From an uncultured Rhodospira sp. (lineage in GTDB: Bacteria > Pseudomonadota > Alphaproteobacteria > Rhodospirillales > Rhodospirillaceae): 64,000 nt of DNA. The notes beneath the pieces were generated by a model that saw only the letters and a list, made by a program, of their open reading frames with translations, made no database searches and was not told the DNA's origin. This document shows, in pieces, positions 7,180 through 14,945 of this stretch. Within the stretch, counting starts at the first letter, position 1, and each line of letters opens with the position of its first letter. The position numbers were made by a program, and so were the translations under genes. The stretch is taken from assembly GCF_937138205.1 (NCBI RefSeq), contig NZ_CAKZOT010000114.1, forward strand, positions 1-64,000, given 5' to 3'.

Positions 7180-8019
7180 TCAGTTGCTGGTTGTTTGACC
7201 GCCACCCGGAACGCCATTTTTAGAATTCAAAGAACCTTCAGAAAAATAGCTACACATTAAGCTTATCATTTTTCCCGTGTGGCGTACGTAATTTTTTCTG
7301 GCCATGCTAACGAAGAAGATAACAATACCGACGCCCAGCCCATAGGGAAACAACAATGGCAAAGCGTCTGCCCCTCCGGAAGTTACAATAAACCATACAA
7401 AATGAAAAAACAAAAGAAAAACAATAGATAAAGCGACATTAATATGCAATTCCATATAATACCAATATTGCTCTTGAACAAACATTATTTTCGAGGCATC
7501 GAAGCGATCCAACATAAGGTATTCAGGGTCTGTCGCCATAAAAAAGGCCTCCCTAAGATCACCATTTATGCCGTCGCGCCCCTCGCAATTTGGATTTGTG
7601 CAATTGCCTCCATCCTTTCCGTCCAGGCGACTGCAATCTTGTAGTTGGCTGCACGACATTTTCTCCCAATACTTTCTCTTTACAACTTCATGCAATTGCT
7701 CTCTAAGCCTTTCGAGTTTTTCATACTCTGGGGCCTTCTTCGCATTCTTGGCAGGTTGTCTAACCGGATCCCTCACAAATCGATTCAAAACGATTGCAAA
7801 AACCAGCGTATTCGAAAATAAACCAAGGGCTATCGCAAAGACAATGCCATAAAATATCAACAAGGCGGCACCCTGCTCAGAAAAAAATTCGTAAACCCTG
7901 GCGTAGCCGAAGATAATAGCATAGATGTCATACACAAAGACTGCGACCACAGCCCATATGACACCGGGAATAAAGGTCTTAATTAACCGGCCAAACGTAA
8001 ACGTTGTAAATAAGTTCAT
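7180..8019 (-). CDS. Four-helix membrane protein with cysteine cluster
   Basis: The 279-residue product has four predicted membrane segments: about residues 15-37, 49-78, 192-213 and 219-243. Between helices 2 and 3 lies a soluble loop of about 110 residues. Within it, CSQLQDC...NCTNPNC (about 122-144) provides four Cys in 23 residues, a pattern that could bind zinc or an iron-sulfur cluster. A very strong ribosome binding site (AGGAGGG) precedes ATG 8019. It is the first gene of an AT-rich pair with the HAD phosphatase. I do not recognise the family. Confidence 0.7.
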   Translation of the reverse strand: MNLFTTFTFGRLIKTFIPGVIWAVVAVFVYDIYAIIFGYARVYEFFSEQGAALLIFYGIVFAIALGLFSNTLVFAIVLNRFVRDPVRQPAKNAKKAPEYEKLERLREQLHEVVKRKYWEKMSCSQLQDCSRLDGKDGGNCTNPNCEGRDGINGDLREAFFMATDPEYLMLDRFDASKIMFVQEQYWYYMELHINVALSIVFLLFFHFVWFIVTSGGADALPLLFPYGLGVGIVIFFVSMARKNYVRHTGKMISLMCSYFSEGSLNSKNGVPGGGQTTSN

Positions 8020-8230
8020 TTAATCCCTCCTCTTTGGCAGGCCCAAACTTTTCCAATAGCCGCTTTTGCCACTTGCGGCTAACATAAAGATTGCAGCGAA
8101 GCCGCGCTACCGTAGGAGATGTACCGTGCCCATCTTCCGTCTACGATCGACACGATTCTAACGAATCGTTTGTGCAGATCGAACCGGAAGCGAAAGCGTT
8201 GCCGATCAAGACGCCTATGGCAACACCAAA
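8020..8230. promoter_or_regulatory. AT-rich upstream region of the membrane-protein/HAD pair
   Basis: This 210-bp gap separates the end of the PhoH gene from the start of the acquired pair, all on the minus strand. It keeps the lower GC of the islet until about 8230, where the composition returns to core values. The islet's promoter is probably here, but I cannot mark the boxes with confidence. Confidence 0.35.
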
Positions 8231-8977
8231 TCACAACACCGCCAACATGCACGACACCAGCGGGTGGCGCACCACGTCGCGGTCGGTCAGGCGCACGACG
8301 GCGATGTCCTCCAACGCCTCCAGGCGGTTTGCGATGTCGGACAGGCCGGAGACGCCCGGCAGCAGGTCGGTCTGGTCCGGATCGCCCGTGATAACCATGC
8401 GCGAATGCCAGCCCAGCCGCGTCAGCAGCATCTTGATCTGACCATAGGTGCAGTTCTGCGCCTCGTCGATGACCACGAAGCAGTTGTTCAGCGTGCGCCC
8501 GCGCATGTAGGCGATGGGCGCGATCTCGATGGTGCCGTCGGCGATCAGCGCCTTCAGCCGCTTGCCGCCGGTGCGGTCGGACAGCGCGTCGTACAGCGGG
8601 CGCAGGTACGGCAGCAGTTTCTCTTCCATGGTGCCGGGCAGGTAGCCCAGGTTCTCGCCGGCCTCGACGGCCGGCCGCGACAACACGATGCGGTCGATGC
8701 GGCCTTCCTCCAGCTGGCGCACGGCGGTGGCAATGGCCAGGTAGGTCTTGCCGGTGCCCGCCGGGCCGATGGCCACGGTCAGCGGGTGGTCCTCCATGGC
8801 CTCCAGCAGGCGGCGCTGGTTCTCGTTCTGCGGCCGGATGTTGCGCTTGTAGCTCTGGTCGCGGCGCCCGTCGATGGGATCCCAGCCGACCCCCAGCGGG
8901 TGCAGCGGCACGGGCGCGGTGCTCTGCGTCTCCTGCGGCGGACGGGCGGCGGCGGACTTGGCGGAGCGTTTGGCCAT
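8231..8977 (-). CDS. PhoH-like ATPase
   Basis: The 248-residue P-loop protein belongs to the PhoH family (related to helicase superfamily I). Walker A GPAGTGKT is at residues 71-78 and Walker B FVVIDEAQN near 165-173, with the conserved MLLTRLGWHSRMVITGDPDQTDL and DVVRHPLV segments. An N-terminal Ala/Pro-rich stretch of about 35 residues precedes the core. There is no KH or PIN domain, so it is the short PhoH type rather than the PhoL type of the ybeZ-ybeY cluster. The start is ATG 8977 with AAGGA about 10 nt upstream; GTG at 8986 is possible. Confidence 0.9.
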   Translation of the reverse strand: MAKRSAKSAAARPPQETQSTAPVPLHPLGVGWDPIDGRRDQSYKRNIRPQNENQRRLLEAMEDHPLTVAIGPAGTGKTYLAIATAVRQLEEGRIDRIVLSRPAVEAGENLGYLPGTMEEKLLPYLRPLYDALSDRTGGKRLKALIADGTIEIAPIAYMRGRTLNNCFVVIDEAQNCTYGQIKMLLTRLGWHSRMVITGDPDQTDLLPGVSGLSDIANRLEALEDIAVVRLTDRDVVRHPLVSCMLAVL

Positions 8978-9424
8978 GACGGTCACGTCCTTTCGGAATA
9001 GAGGGCGTTCATGGGAGGTACCCGGCGATCAGCCTGGCCCGACACGAAAAACGCCCCCGAGGGACTCGGAGGCGTGGCGGATGACAGGGTCCGACGGGCG
9101 GGACGGGGGCCGGGACCACACCCGGCGGCGCGGGGCCATGCGGCAGGGGTGGGATGAGCGGTCGATGATGGGAGCCGAGGCGGCGACACGTCGTCGATCC
9201 AAGCCGTCAAACGCTCCATGTAGTGCGTCTCCTGACCCAAAGCCCACGAAAACGATACGACGGCGGCGGCCTCGTGTCACCCTTCTTTTGTATGAATGGA
9301 TTGTGACGCCACCAGATATGGGGCAATTGGGGCCAGAAACCGGCCATGCCCGACCCCCGACGGCAGCGCCGTCGCCAACCATGGCACCCAGCGGCGACCC
9401 CAGATGTGGTTCCCCGGACGTGGG
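8978..9424 (-). promoter_or_regulatory. cheZ-phoH intergenic region with possible leader ORF
   Basis: This 447-bp gap lies between two minus-strand genes. Besides the terminator at 9051-9075, it contains a short frame starting at ATG 9219. That frame has AGGAG about 8 nt upstream, and its stop (8983-8985) nearly touches the PhoH start. The encoded peptide (begins MERLTAWIDD) is low complexity and unlike a conserved protein, so it may be chance or a regulatory leader. An AT-rich patch near 9280-9310 could hold a promoter. Confidence 0.35.
9051..9075 (-). terminator. Intrinsic terminator/attenuator-like hairpin upstream of phoH
   Basis: Read on the minus strand, ACGCCTCCGAG-TCC-CTCGGGGGCGT forms an 11-bp stem with one mismatch and is followed directly by TTTTTCG. 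It lies 350 bp past the end of cheZ but only about 75 bp before the PhoH start. It could end the cheZ transcript or act as an attenuator in the PhoH leader. Confidence 0.6.
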
Positions 9425-10204
9425 TCAGTCGAACAGCGCGTCGATCTCGTCCTGCGAGATTCCCTTGGCGCCGGTCTGCGGACCATTGAGCAGTTGCCGG
9501 TCCCGCTCCTCCTGGCTGGCGGCGGCCGCGGTGTCCTCCTCCGGCACCACGAAGCCGTCCCGACCCCAGATGTCCATCATGCGCTCAATGCGCTCCTCGA
9601 TGAACTTCATGGTGTTGACGACCTTGGTGATACGCTGGCCCGTCAGGTCCTGGAAGTTGCAGTGCTCGAACACGCCGAGCAGCGTCTCCTGCATTTCGTC
9701 GACCACGCCCCGGACGTAGGTGTCCTTCAGGTGGGCCTGGACTTCGGCGATCTGCCCGGACATCTTTTCCGCGATATCCAGGATACCATTGGTCGCGGTT
9801 TCGGTAGCGTCAACGATGGCGTCCAGCTCGGTCGCCATCACGGTCAGGCGATCCCCGTCCTCACGCTGGTCGCGAAGTTTGGCGAGCTCGATCTTGGTCT
9901 CGTCGATGCTGTGGGCCAGGGCGATGAGTTCGGTGCGCAGCAGGCGCGCCTCGTCGATCTTGCGCCACTCGGGAGGTGGCGGCTCCTTGGCGCCATTCCC
10001 TTTGGTGCGGACGTCCGGCCCGGACGCCTCGATATTCGACTCGAGGGTACCGAGGCGCTTCGCCAAGCCATCTATCGCCGCCAGGATCGTGGCCGTATCA
10101 GTGTTTCCAGCCGGGACCCCTGCCGGGGCCTGGTGCGGTTGCCAGGGCCCGCCGGCGGACGTGCGGCGCAACTCCGCCGTATAGGGACGACGAGATGTGG
10201 CCAT
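9425..10204 (-). CDS. cheZ: Protein phosphatase CheZ
   Basis: CheZ dephosphorylates the chemotaxis response regulator CheY-P. The 259-residue product has a long helical core with the family signature FEHCNFQDLTGQRITKVV (about residues 181-198); the Asp and Gln of FQDLTGQR form the active site. The C-terminal tail ISQDEIDALFD is the CheY-binding helix. The N-terminal 80 residues are variable. No flagellar or other che genes are nearby, so it stands alone. ATG 10204 follows an AGGGAGAGC stretch. Confidence 0.92.
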   Translation of the reverse strand: MATSRRPYTAELRRTSAGGPWQPHQAPAGVPAGNTDTATILAAIDGLAKRLGTLESNIEASGPDVRTKGNGAKEPPPPEWRKIDEARLLRTELIALAHSIDETKIELAKLRDQREDGDRLTVMATELDAIVDATETATNGILDIAEKMSGQIAEVQAHLKDTYVRGVVDEMQETLLGVFEHCNFQDLTGQRITKVVNTMKFIEERIERMMDIWGRDGFVVPEEDTAAAASQEERDRQLLNGPQTGAKGISQDEIDALFD

Positions 10205-10576
10205 GGCGCTCTCCCTTTCTGGCAGCCGCGATCACCTTCTGATAGACGGTCCCATCGTCTGATAGATAGACGGTCCCACCGTCTACGCCCGCCTGCCCCA
10301 CATGCTACCCCACCGTGTTAGCTACACCAGAGTTGGGCGCATTGGCAACCGCGCGGTTTTTGGCACGCGTCAGGCGACAGCCGGTGCCAGGGGGTGACGA
10401 TCGCCCCCGCTCGCCCTACATCAAGGCCAAACGATCGCCGCCCTGGCCCCTTTTTCCGGGTGTGACGGTGCGCCGCGCCGGTGGTACGGTTCGCGGTGCC
10501 GGCCGGATCCGCCACGGTCGGGGGCCGCGCGGGCCGAGCATGAGCCGCACCCCACAGTCGGAGCCCCGAGACCGCC
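10205..10576. promoter_or_regulatory. Divergent cheZ/gpmI intergenic region
   Basis: This 372-bp gap holds the promoters for cheZ (leftward) and the gpmI gene run (rightward). Apart from the paired hairpins at 10244-10284 I see no defined element. Confidence 0.4.
10244..10284. repeat. Two tandem hairpin-forming repeats upstream of cheZ
   Basis: AGACGGTCCCATCGTCT (10244-10260) and AGACGGTCCCACCGTCT (10268-10284) are 24 bp apart and differ at one base. Each is an inverted repeat (AGACG...CGTCT). They lie 40-80 bp upstream of the CheZ start, where operators or mRNA-leader hairpins would act. Confidence 0.7.
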
Positions 10577-12166
10577 ATGACCGACACGCCACAGCGTCCC
10601 CGCCCCGTCGTCCTGTGCATCCTGGACGGATGGGGCCACCGCGAAGAGACCACCGACAACGCCATCGCGAAGGCCAACACGCCCACCTGGGACCGCCTGC
10701 TGCGCGACAACCCGCACACGCTGATCGAGACCAGCGGCGGCGATGTCGGCCTGCCGCACGGGCAGATGGGCAATTCCGAGGTCGGCCACATGAACCTGGG
10801 TGCCGGCCGTGTCGTGGTGCAGGACCTGCCGCGCATCGACGGCGCGGTGCGGGATGGTTCGCTGGCGACCAACCCGGGGCTGACCCGGTTCATTGACGCC
10901 TTGAAGGACAGCGGCGGCACCTGCCACCTGATGGGCCTGATGTCGCCCGGCGGCGTGCATTCGCACCAGGACCACATGGTGGCCCTGGCCAAGGCGGTCA
11001 GCGACGGCGGCGTGCCGGTGGTGGTGCACGCGCTGATGGACGGCCGCGACACGCCCCCCTCGGCCGGCAAGGGCTACCTGCAGCGGTTCCTGGCCGACGT
11101 GGCCGATGTACCCGACTGCCGGGTCGGCGTGGTCTCGGGCCGCTACTACGCCATGGACCGCGACAAGCGGTGGGACCGGGTGGAACGCGCCTATAACGCC
11201 ATCGTTGACGGCGATGGCGTGGCCTCGGCCGACGACCCGCTCGCCGGCATCCAGATGGCCTATGACCGGGGCGAGACGGACGAGTTCATCAATCCCATGG
11301 CGATCGGCGGCTACGCCGGCATGGCCGACGGCGACGGCATCCTGATGGCCAATTTCCGGGCGGACCGGGCGCGCGAGATCCTGGCCGCCCTGCTTGATCC
11401 CGCGTTCGAGGGCTTCGCCCGCCGGCGGATGGTGCGTTTCTCCAGTGCCCTGGGCATGGCCGAGTACTCCAAGGCCCACAATGCCTGGATGGAGACCCTG
11501 TTCCCACCGGAGACGCTGACCGGGATCCTCGGCGAGGTCGTCGCCAATGCCGGCCTGACGCAACTGCGCATCGCCGAGACCGAGAAATACGCGCACGTCA
11601 CGTTCTTCTTCAACGGGGGCGAGGAGACCCAGTTCCCCGGCGAGGAGCGCATCCTGGTGCCCAGCCCCAAGGTCGCCACCTACGACCTGCAGCCGGAGAT
11701 GAGCGCCCCGGAGGTCACCGACCGTCTGGTCGAGGCCATCGACAGCGGCCAGTTCGACCTTGTGATCCTGAACTACGCCAACGGCGACATGGTCGGTCAC
11801 AGCGGCATTCTGGAGGCCGCCATCAAGGCCGCCGAGGCCGTGGACGGCTGCCTCGCCCGCCTGGAGGAGGCGGTGGTCCGGGCCGGCGGCGTCCTGCTGG
11901 TGACCGCAGACCACGGCAACATGGAGATGATGCGCGACCCGGAGACCGGGCAGCCGCACACGGCGCACACGGTCGGCAAGGTGGATGCCATCCTGGTCAA
12001 CGGCCCGCCCGGTATGACGCTGCACGAGGGCCGGCTGGCGGACGTGGCGCCGACGCTGCTGGCGCTGATGGGCCTGCCGCAGCCGGCCGAGATGACCGGC
12101 CAGCCGATGCTGTCGGGTGAGGGTGAGGAGACGCGCCATGCCGCGCGCGCGGGCGCCGGGGCGTGA
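10577..12166 (+). CDS. gpmI: 2,3-bisphosphoglycerate-independent phosphoglycerate mutase
   Basis: This glycolytic enzyme interconverts 3- and 2-phosphoglycerate using two Mn2+ ions. The 529-residue product has the alkaline-phosphatase-like fold: LCILDGWG near residue 13 gives a metal Asp, and Ser67 in GNSEVGHMNLGAGR is the phosphoryl-accepting nucleophile. DGRDTPP and a C-terminal DHGN motif supply further metal ligands. It starts a plus-strand series (gpmI, murein hydrolase activator, ctpA) conserved in Alphaproteobacteria. Its last 29 bp overlap the next gene. Confidence 0.96.
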   Translation: MTDTPQRPRPVVLCILDGWGHREETTDNAIAKANTPTWDRLLRDNPHTLIETSGGDVGLPHGQMGNSEVGHMNLGAGRVVVQDLPRIDGAVRDGSLATNPGLTRFIDALKDSGGTCHLMGLMSPGGVHSHQDHMVALAKAVSDGGVPVVVHALMDGRDTPPSAGKGYLQRFLADVADVPDCRVGVVSGRYYAMDRDKRWDRVERAYNAIVDGDGVASADDPLAGIQMAYDRGETDEFINPMAIGGYAGMADGDGILMANFRADRAREILAALLDPAFEGFARRRMVRFSSALGMAEYSKAHNAWMETLFPPETLTGILGEVVANAGLTQLRIAETEKYAHVTFFFNGGEETQFPGEERILVPSPKVATYDLQPEMSAPEVTDRLVEAIDSGQFDLVILNYANGDMVGHSGILEAAIKAAEAVDGCLARLEEAVVRAGGVLLVTADHGNMEMMRDPETGQPHTAHTVGKVDAILVNGPPGMTLHEGRLADVAPTLLALMGLPQPAEMTGQPMLSGEGEETRHAARAGAGA

Positions 12167-13496
12167 GCGCGTGTGGCGCCCGGTCGCCGCGCTGATCGGA
12201 CTGGCGGCGCTGGCGCTGAGCGCGCCGGCGCTTGCCGAGGACGCGGACCCGCAGGACGCGCTGCGCACGGTGGAGGAGCGCCTGGCCGCCGAAAAGGCGG
12301 CGCGCGAGGACCTCGCCGCCAAGCGGGAGGCGCTGGCGGAGGACCTGCGGCGCGTGCGCGCCCAGGTGATCGACAGCGCCGAGGCCGTCCAGGACGCCGA
12401 AGAGAACCTGTCGGCGCTGGAAGACCGGCTTGAGGCCCTGCACGCGGAACGGGACCGGATCATCTCGACCCTGTCGCTGCGGGACGACCAGATCGCCCGC
12501 GTGCTGACCGCCATTCAACGCCTGGCTTGGCGCCCGACCGAGGCCCTTCTGGTGCAGCCGGCGCCCCCCGCCGACACGGTGCGCGGCGCCATCCTGCTGC
12601 GCGCCGCCATCCCCCACATCGAGGAGCGCGCGCGTGTGCTGTCGCGCGATCTCGATTCCCTGCGCGGGCTCGACACCGCCATCACCGCCCAGCGCGCCGA
12701 GATCGCCGAGGAAACGGCGGCCCTGAAGGTGGCCCACGCCCGCCTGGAGGCCCTGTTCGACCAGAAGGCCGCGTTGCAGCGCGACACGTTGGAACGCGAG
12801 CGCGAGGCCGCGCGACGCGTCGCCCGGCTGGGGCAGGAGGCGGCCGACCTGCGCGATCTGGTGGAACGCCTGGAGGCCGCCCGGTTCCGCCGCGACAGCC
12901 TGGACGCGCTGCGGCGGGGCTGGGAGGACCGCGCCCAGGCGCTGGAGTCGGAGCGTCAGCGCCAGATTGCCGAGGCGGCGGCCGAGTCCGACCCGGCCGC
13001 GCCGGCGGAGGCGCCCTCCGCGCCACCGGAGGCGCCCCTTGTCCAGGCGGCGGCGCCCGCGCCGCTGCCCGAGCCCGAACCGGCGCCGCCCCGCGCGTTC
13101 GCCTCGGGGCGCGGCGCCATGCCGATGCCGGCGCGCGGCCGCGTCGTTGCCCGCTACGGTGAACCTGACGATGTCGGCGGCACCAGCAAGGGGGTGACGG
13201 TCAGAACCCGCGACGGCGCGCAAGTGGTGGCGCCCTTCGATGGAACGGTCGCCTTCTCCGGTCCGTTCCGAGGGTACGGCCTTCTCTTGATCATTGAACA
13301 CACCGACGGATATCATTCGCTTCTCGCCGGACTGAGTCGCCTGGACGCCCACGTCGGGCAGAACCTTCGCGCCGGCGAGCCGGTCGGTGTCATGGGCGGC
13401 GACGATCCCACCCTGTACATCGAACTGCGCCGGGACGGCCGGCCCATCAACCCCCTGCCCTGGCTGGCGGCGGGCTCGGACACTGGAAAGGGATGA
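12138..13496 (+). CDS. Murein hydrolase activator EnvC-type, M23-like
   Basis: The 452-residue exported protein has a signal peptide ending near ALSAPALAED, then a long coiled coil (residues about 30-270) and a Pro/Ala-rich linker (280-320). The C-terminal M23/LytM-like domain begins near GRVVARYGEP. The canonical HxxxD and HxH metal ligands appear degraded (SKGVTVRTRDGAQVVAPFDGTV is present, but HTD-YHSLLAGL and LYIELRRDG lack the usual HIH). This points to a non-catalytic activator like EnvC. ATG 12138 is backed by GAGGAG 7 nt upstream. It overlaps gpmI and, at its stop, ctpA. Confidence 0.88.
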   Translation: MPRARAPGRERVWRPVAALIGLAALALSAPALAEDADPQDALRTVEERLAAEKAAREDLAAKREALAEDLRRVRAQVIDSAEAVQDAEENLSALEDRLEALHAERDRIISTLSLRDDQIARVLTAIQRLAWRPTEALLVQPAPPADTVRGAILLRAAIPHIEERARVLSRDLDSLRGLDTAITAQRAEIAEETAALKVAHARLEALFDQKAALQRDTLEREREAARRVARLGQEAADLRDLVERLEAARFRRDSLDALRRGWEDRAQALESERQRQIAEAAAESDPAAPAEAPSAPPEAPLVQAAAPAPLPEPEPAPPRAFASGRGAMPMPARGRVVARYGEPDDVGGTSKGVTVRTRDGAQVVAPFDGTVAFSGPFRGYGLLLIIEHTDGYHSLLAGLSRLDAHVGQNLRAGEPVGVMGGDDPTLYIELRRDGRPINPLPWLAAGSDTGKG

Positions 13497-14803
13497 TGCG
13501 CAAAACTCTCGCGATCCTCGCACTCGTCGTGGCCGGCGCCGTCGCCGTGGCGGCCATCGGAACGGTGTATGTCGTGCCTCACGCCGCCGCGCGGGACGAC
13601 GAGACGTACCGGCTGATGGAGCTGTTCGCCAACGTGTTCGAGCGGGTCAAGACCGACTACGTGGAAGAGGTCGAAGACCGCGAGCTGATGGAAGCGGCTA
13701 TCAACGGCATGTTGACCTCGCTCGACCCGCACTCCAGCTACCTGAACAAAGATCACTTCCGCGACATGCAGGTGCAGACCAAGGGGGAGTTCGGGGGGCT
13801 CGGCATCGAGGTCACGATGGAAAACGGCCTGGTCAAGGTCGTCTCGCCCATCGATGACACGCCGGCCGCGCGGGCCGGCCTGGAGCCGGGCGACGTCATC
13901 ACGCACCTGGACGGTAAACCGGTGACCGGCCTGACGCTGAACGAGGCGGTGGACCACATGCGCGGCCGGGCCGGCACCGACATTGAGCTCACCGTGCGCC
14001 GCGAGACGGGCGAGCCGTTCAAGGTGACCATCACCCGCGACGTCATCACCATCAAGTCGGTGCGCCACCGGGTCGAGGGCGGCGACGTCGGCTATCTGCG
14101 CATCACGTCGTTCACCGAGCAGACAGACAGCGGCCTGCGCGACTCCATCGCCGCCTTGCAGGAGGAGTTGGGCGACGATCTCAAGGGCTTCGTGCTGGAC
14201 CTGCGAAACAACCCGGGCGGCCTGCTGGACCAGGGGGTGGCCGTCGCCGATGCCTTCCTGGACAAGGGTGAGATCGTCTCCACCCGCTCGCGTCACCTGG
14301 ACGACACCATGCGCTTCAACGCGCGCTCGGGCGATCTGGCCGACGGCCTACCGATGGTGGTGATCATCAACGGCGGGTCCGCCTCGGCGTCGGAGATCGT
14401 CTCCGGCGCCCTGCAGGATCACGGCCGCGCGCTGGTGGTCGGCACCCGCAGCTTCGGCAAGGGGTCCGTGCAGACCATCGTGCCGCTGCCCGGCAACGGC
14501 GCCATGCGCATCACCACGGCGCGCTACTACACGCCGTCGGGCCGTTCGATCCAGGCCAAGGGCATCGAACCGGACATCACCATCCCGGTGGCCCGCGTCG
14601 AGGTGGTGAACGCGCCGCACCGTCGCAGCGAGGCCGACCTGCGCAACGCGCTCGACGTCGACGAGGAGGGCGACACGCCAGACGCCGCCAATGACAACGA
14701 CGCGGGGGACAACGGCAACGGCGAGGATTATCAGCTCACGCGTGCCGTGGACCTGCTGCGCGGGCTGGCCCTGTACCGGGAGCGCATGGCCCTGCAGCAG
14801 TGA
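13493..14803 (+). CDS. ctpA: C-terminal processing peptidase, S41 family
   Basis: The 436-residue periplasmic serine protease is anchored by an N-terminal hydrophobic segment (residues 4-28). A PDZ domain occupies about 95-180 and the tail-protease core about 190-370. The catalytic Ser lies in GGSASASEIVSGAL (near residue 295) and the Lys in SFGKGSVQT (near 323). A short acidic Asp/Asn-rich region and a helical end follow. It cleaves exposed C termini of envelope proteins, and EnvC/LytM factors are common partners. The start overlaps the preceding stop (ATGA), indicating translational coupling. Confidence 0.94.
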   Translation: MMRKTLAILALVVAGAVAVAAIGTVYVVPHAAARDDETYRLMELFANVFERVKTDYVEEVEDRELMEAAINGMLTSLDPHSSYLNKDHFRDMQVQTKGEFGGLGIEVTMENGLVKVVSPIDDTPAARAGLEPGDVITHLDGKPVTGLTLNEAVDHMRGRAGTDIELTVRRETGEPFKVTITRDVITIKSVRHRVEGGDVGYLRITSFTEQTDSGLRDSIAALQEELGDDLKGFVLDLRNNPGGLLDQGVAVADAFLDKGEIVSTRSRHLDDTMRFNARSGDLADGLPMVVIINGGSASASEIVSGALQDHGRALVVGTRSFGKGSVQTIVPLPGNGAMRITTARYYTPSGRSIQAKGIEPDITIPVARVEVVNAPHRRSEADLRNALDVDEEGDTPDAANDNDAGDNGNGEDYQLTRAVDLLRGLALYRERMALQQ

Positions 14804-14945
14804 CGGAGCCGTGCGCCGGAAACAGACGCGATGCGCCCATCCTGAGTACACCCGGAGTCGTGACGCGGCTTTCCTTCATGGCGTCTTTTCCGCTATGATC
14901 CCCTCTATCATGGGGGGGGTGGGCGCCTGAAGGAGACAGACCGCC

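Noticed and set aside
10421-12514. A 697-residue minus-strand open frame over gpmI
   Set aside because: It is the antisense shadow of gpmI and the start of the envC-type gene, with no recognisable protein features.
14870-14900. Promoter-like TATGAT upstream of the deacetylase-family gene
   Set aside because: The -10 match is fair but no -35 box is evident at the right distance, and the gene can be transcribed with ctpA.
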